A stretch of 14,260 nt of DNA from Limisphaerales bacterium (lineage in GTDB: Bacteria; Verrucomicrobiota; Verrucomicrobiia; Limisphaerales; UBA11358): positions 1 through 14,260 of the forward strand of contig PKZR01000146.1 in NCBI GenBank assembly GCA_003133815.1, read 5' to 3'. Of the stretch, positions 13,765-14,260 are shown in pieces. The notes beneath the pieces were generated by a model, which was given only the letters and a program-made list of their open reading frames with translations, was not told where the DNA came from and did not search any database. A program made the translations under genes and the position numbers. Numbering within the stretch: the first letter of the stretch is position 1; every line of letters begins with the position of its first letter.

Positions 13765-14260
13765 CTGAAAAAAATCAAACAACTGATCCTGATGATCCTT
13801 GCGACCACACTGGTTGAATCTTCCACGGCTTTCGCCGGGGAGACAAATCCACCTGCTGTCATCGAGAATCTTTTTGCCGCGCCGTTGCCCGTCACAAACG
13901 CCTCCGCAAATTTGGCGTCTCGGTTTGACGTGCGTTCTTACAAAATCGAAGGCAACACCGTTTTGCCGCCCGAAAAATTCGGGATGCTTTCCAATTACAC
14001 CGGCACCGTGGATTTCCCGCGCATCCGCGAAGGACTGGGCGGGTTGCAACTGCTTTACCGCGACCTCGGCTTCGTGACCGTCAGCGCCACGCTGCCGCAA
14101 CAGAAATTGACGAACGGATTCGTGCGCGTGAAAATCATCGAAGGCAAACTCGCCGCAATCCGCGTCGAAGGAAACCGCTGGTTCAGTTCCAACAATGTCA
14201 TGCGCGCCCTGCCGAGCCTACAGACAAATATTTTGCTGAACACAAAATGGTTCCAGCCCG
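13765..14260 (+). CDS. ShlB/FhaC-type (TpsB) outer-membrane transporter, 5' part
   Basis: About 165 residues before the window edge; the full family is about 550. A signal peptide KKIKQLILMILATTLVESST (cleavage after AFA) is followed by a linker and a POTRA_2 domain: FDVRSYKIEGNTVLPPEKF, LQLLYRDLGFVTVSATLPQQ, NGFVRVKIIEGKLAAIRVEG. This matches the N-terminus of two-partner-secretion transporters, which move a TpsA exoprotein across the outer membrane through a 16-strand barrel; the barrel lies beyond the window. No ATG fits the signal peptide: the codon before KKIKQ is CTG at 13765, while ATG 13792 would drop the basic region. CTG is taken as the likely start, with an earlier in-frame stop at 13723. 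The partner exoprotein is not in view. Confidence 0.8.
   Translation, partial: MKKIKQLILMILATTLVESSTAFAGETNPPAVIENLFAAPLPVTNASANLASRFDVRSYKIEGNTVLPPEKFGMLSNYTGTVDFPRIREGLGGLQLLYRDLGFVTVSATLPQQKLTNGFVRVKIIEGKLAAIRVEGNRWFSSNNVMRALPSLQTNILLNTKWFQP

Overview
The window reads as a chromosomal segment of a Verrucomicrobia-type bacterium, probably of the Pedosphaera/Limisphaerales kind. This is inferred from the combination of a PEP-CTERM protein, an H-X9-DG pseudopilin remnant, orphan XRE-type helix-turn-helix (HTH) proteins of a kind common in that phylum, a YezD-like (DUF2292) protein beside sulfate/cysteine genes, and a PstS-like protein next to a two-partner-secretion transporter. No rRNA, tRNA, CRISPR array or transposase was seen.

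Left part (1-1.6 kb, minus strand): three small envelope genes. They are a 49-residue lmo0937-type membrane peptide, a coiled-coil lipoprotein, and a larger exported protein with a DUF4412/LolA-like look. A 212-bp divergent spacer (1620-1831) carries two 20-bp near-palindromes related as inverted copies, the best candidate operators in this part.

Signalling block (1.8-6.8 kb): a plus-strand gene for a histidine-kinase dimerisation-like protein, broken by a one-base frameshift and with Gln in place of the phospho-accepting His. Next come a CheB methylesterase domain that stops where CheR normally begins, an antisense HTH remnant abutting that break, and a large intact hybrid PAS-GAF-histidine kinase-receiver protein on the minus strand.

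Decay zone (7.0-8.2 kb): the 3' tail of an H-X9-DG pseudopilin gene, a double-HTH gene on the minus strand, and the 3' third of comM/yifB. Each truncated gene abuts an HTH gene, as the CheB gene does. The orphan HTH genes therefore mark rearrangement breakpoints.

Sulfur operon (8.28-10.67 kb, plus strand): a good sigma-70-like promoter overlapped by a GACT-N5-AGTC operator of Rrf2/IscR type, then yezD-like, a periplasmic sulfate-binding protein and cysteine synthase. No sulfate permease or ATPase genes lie in the window.

Export block (10.7-14.26 kb, plus strand): an exported protein with a PilP/GspC-like stretch, a PEP-CTERM protein, a PstS-fold exported protein, a long hairpin, and the start of a ShlB/FhaC-type outer-membrane transporter that runs off the right edge and apparently starts at CTG. 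A 23-bp palindromic repeat occurs upstream of both the sulfate-binding-protein gene and the PEP-CTERM gene.
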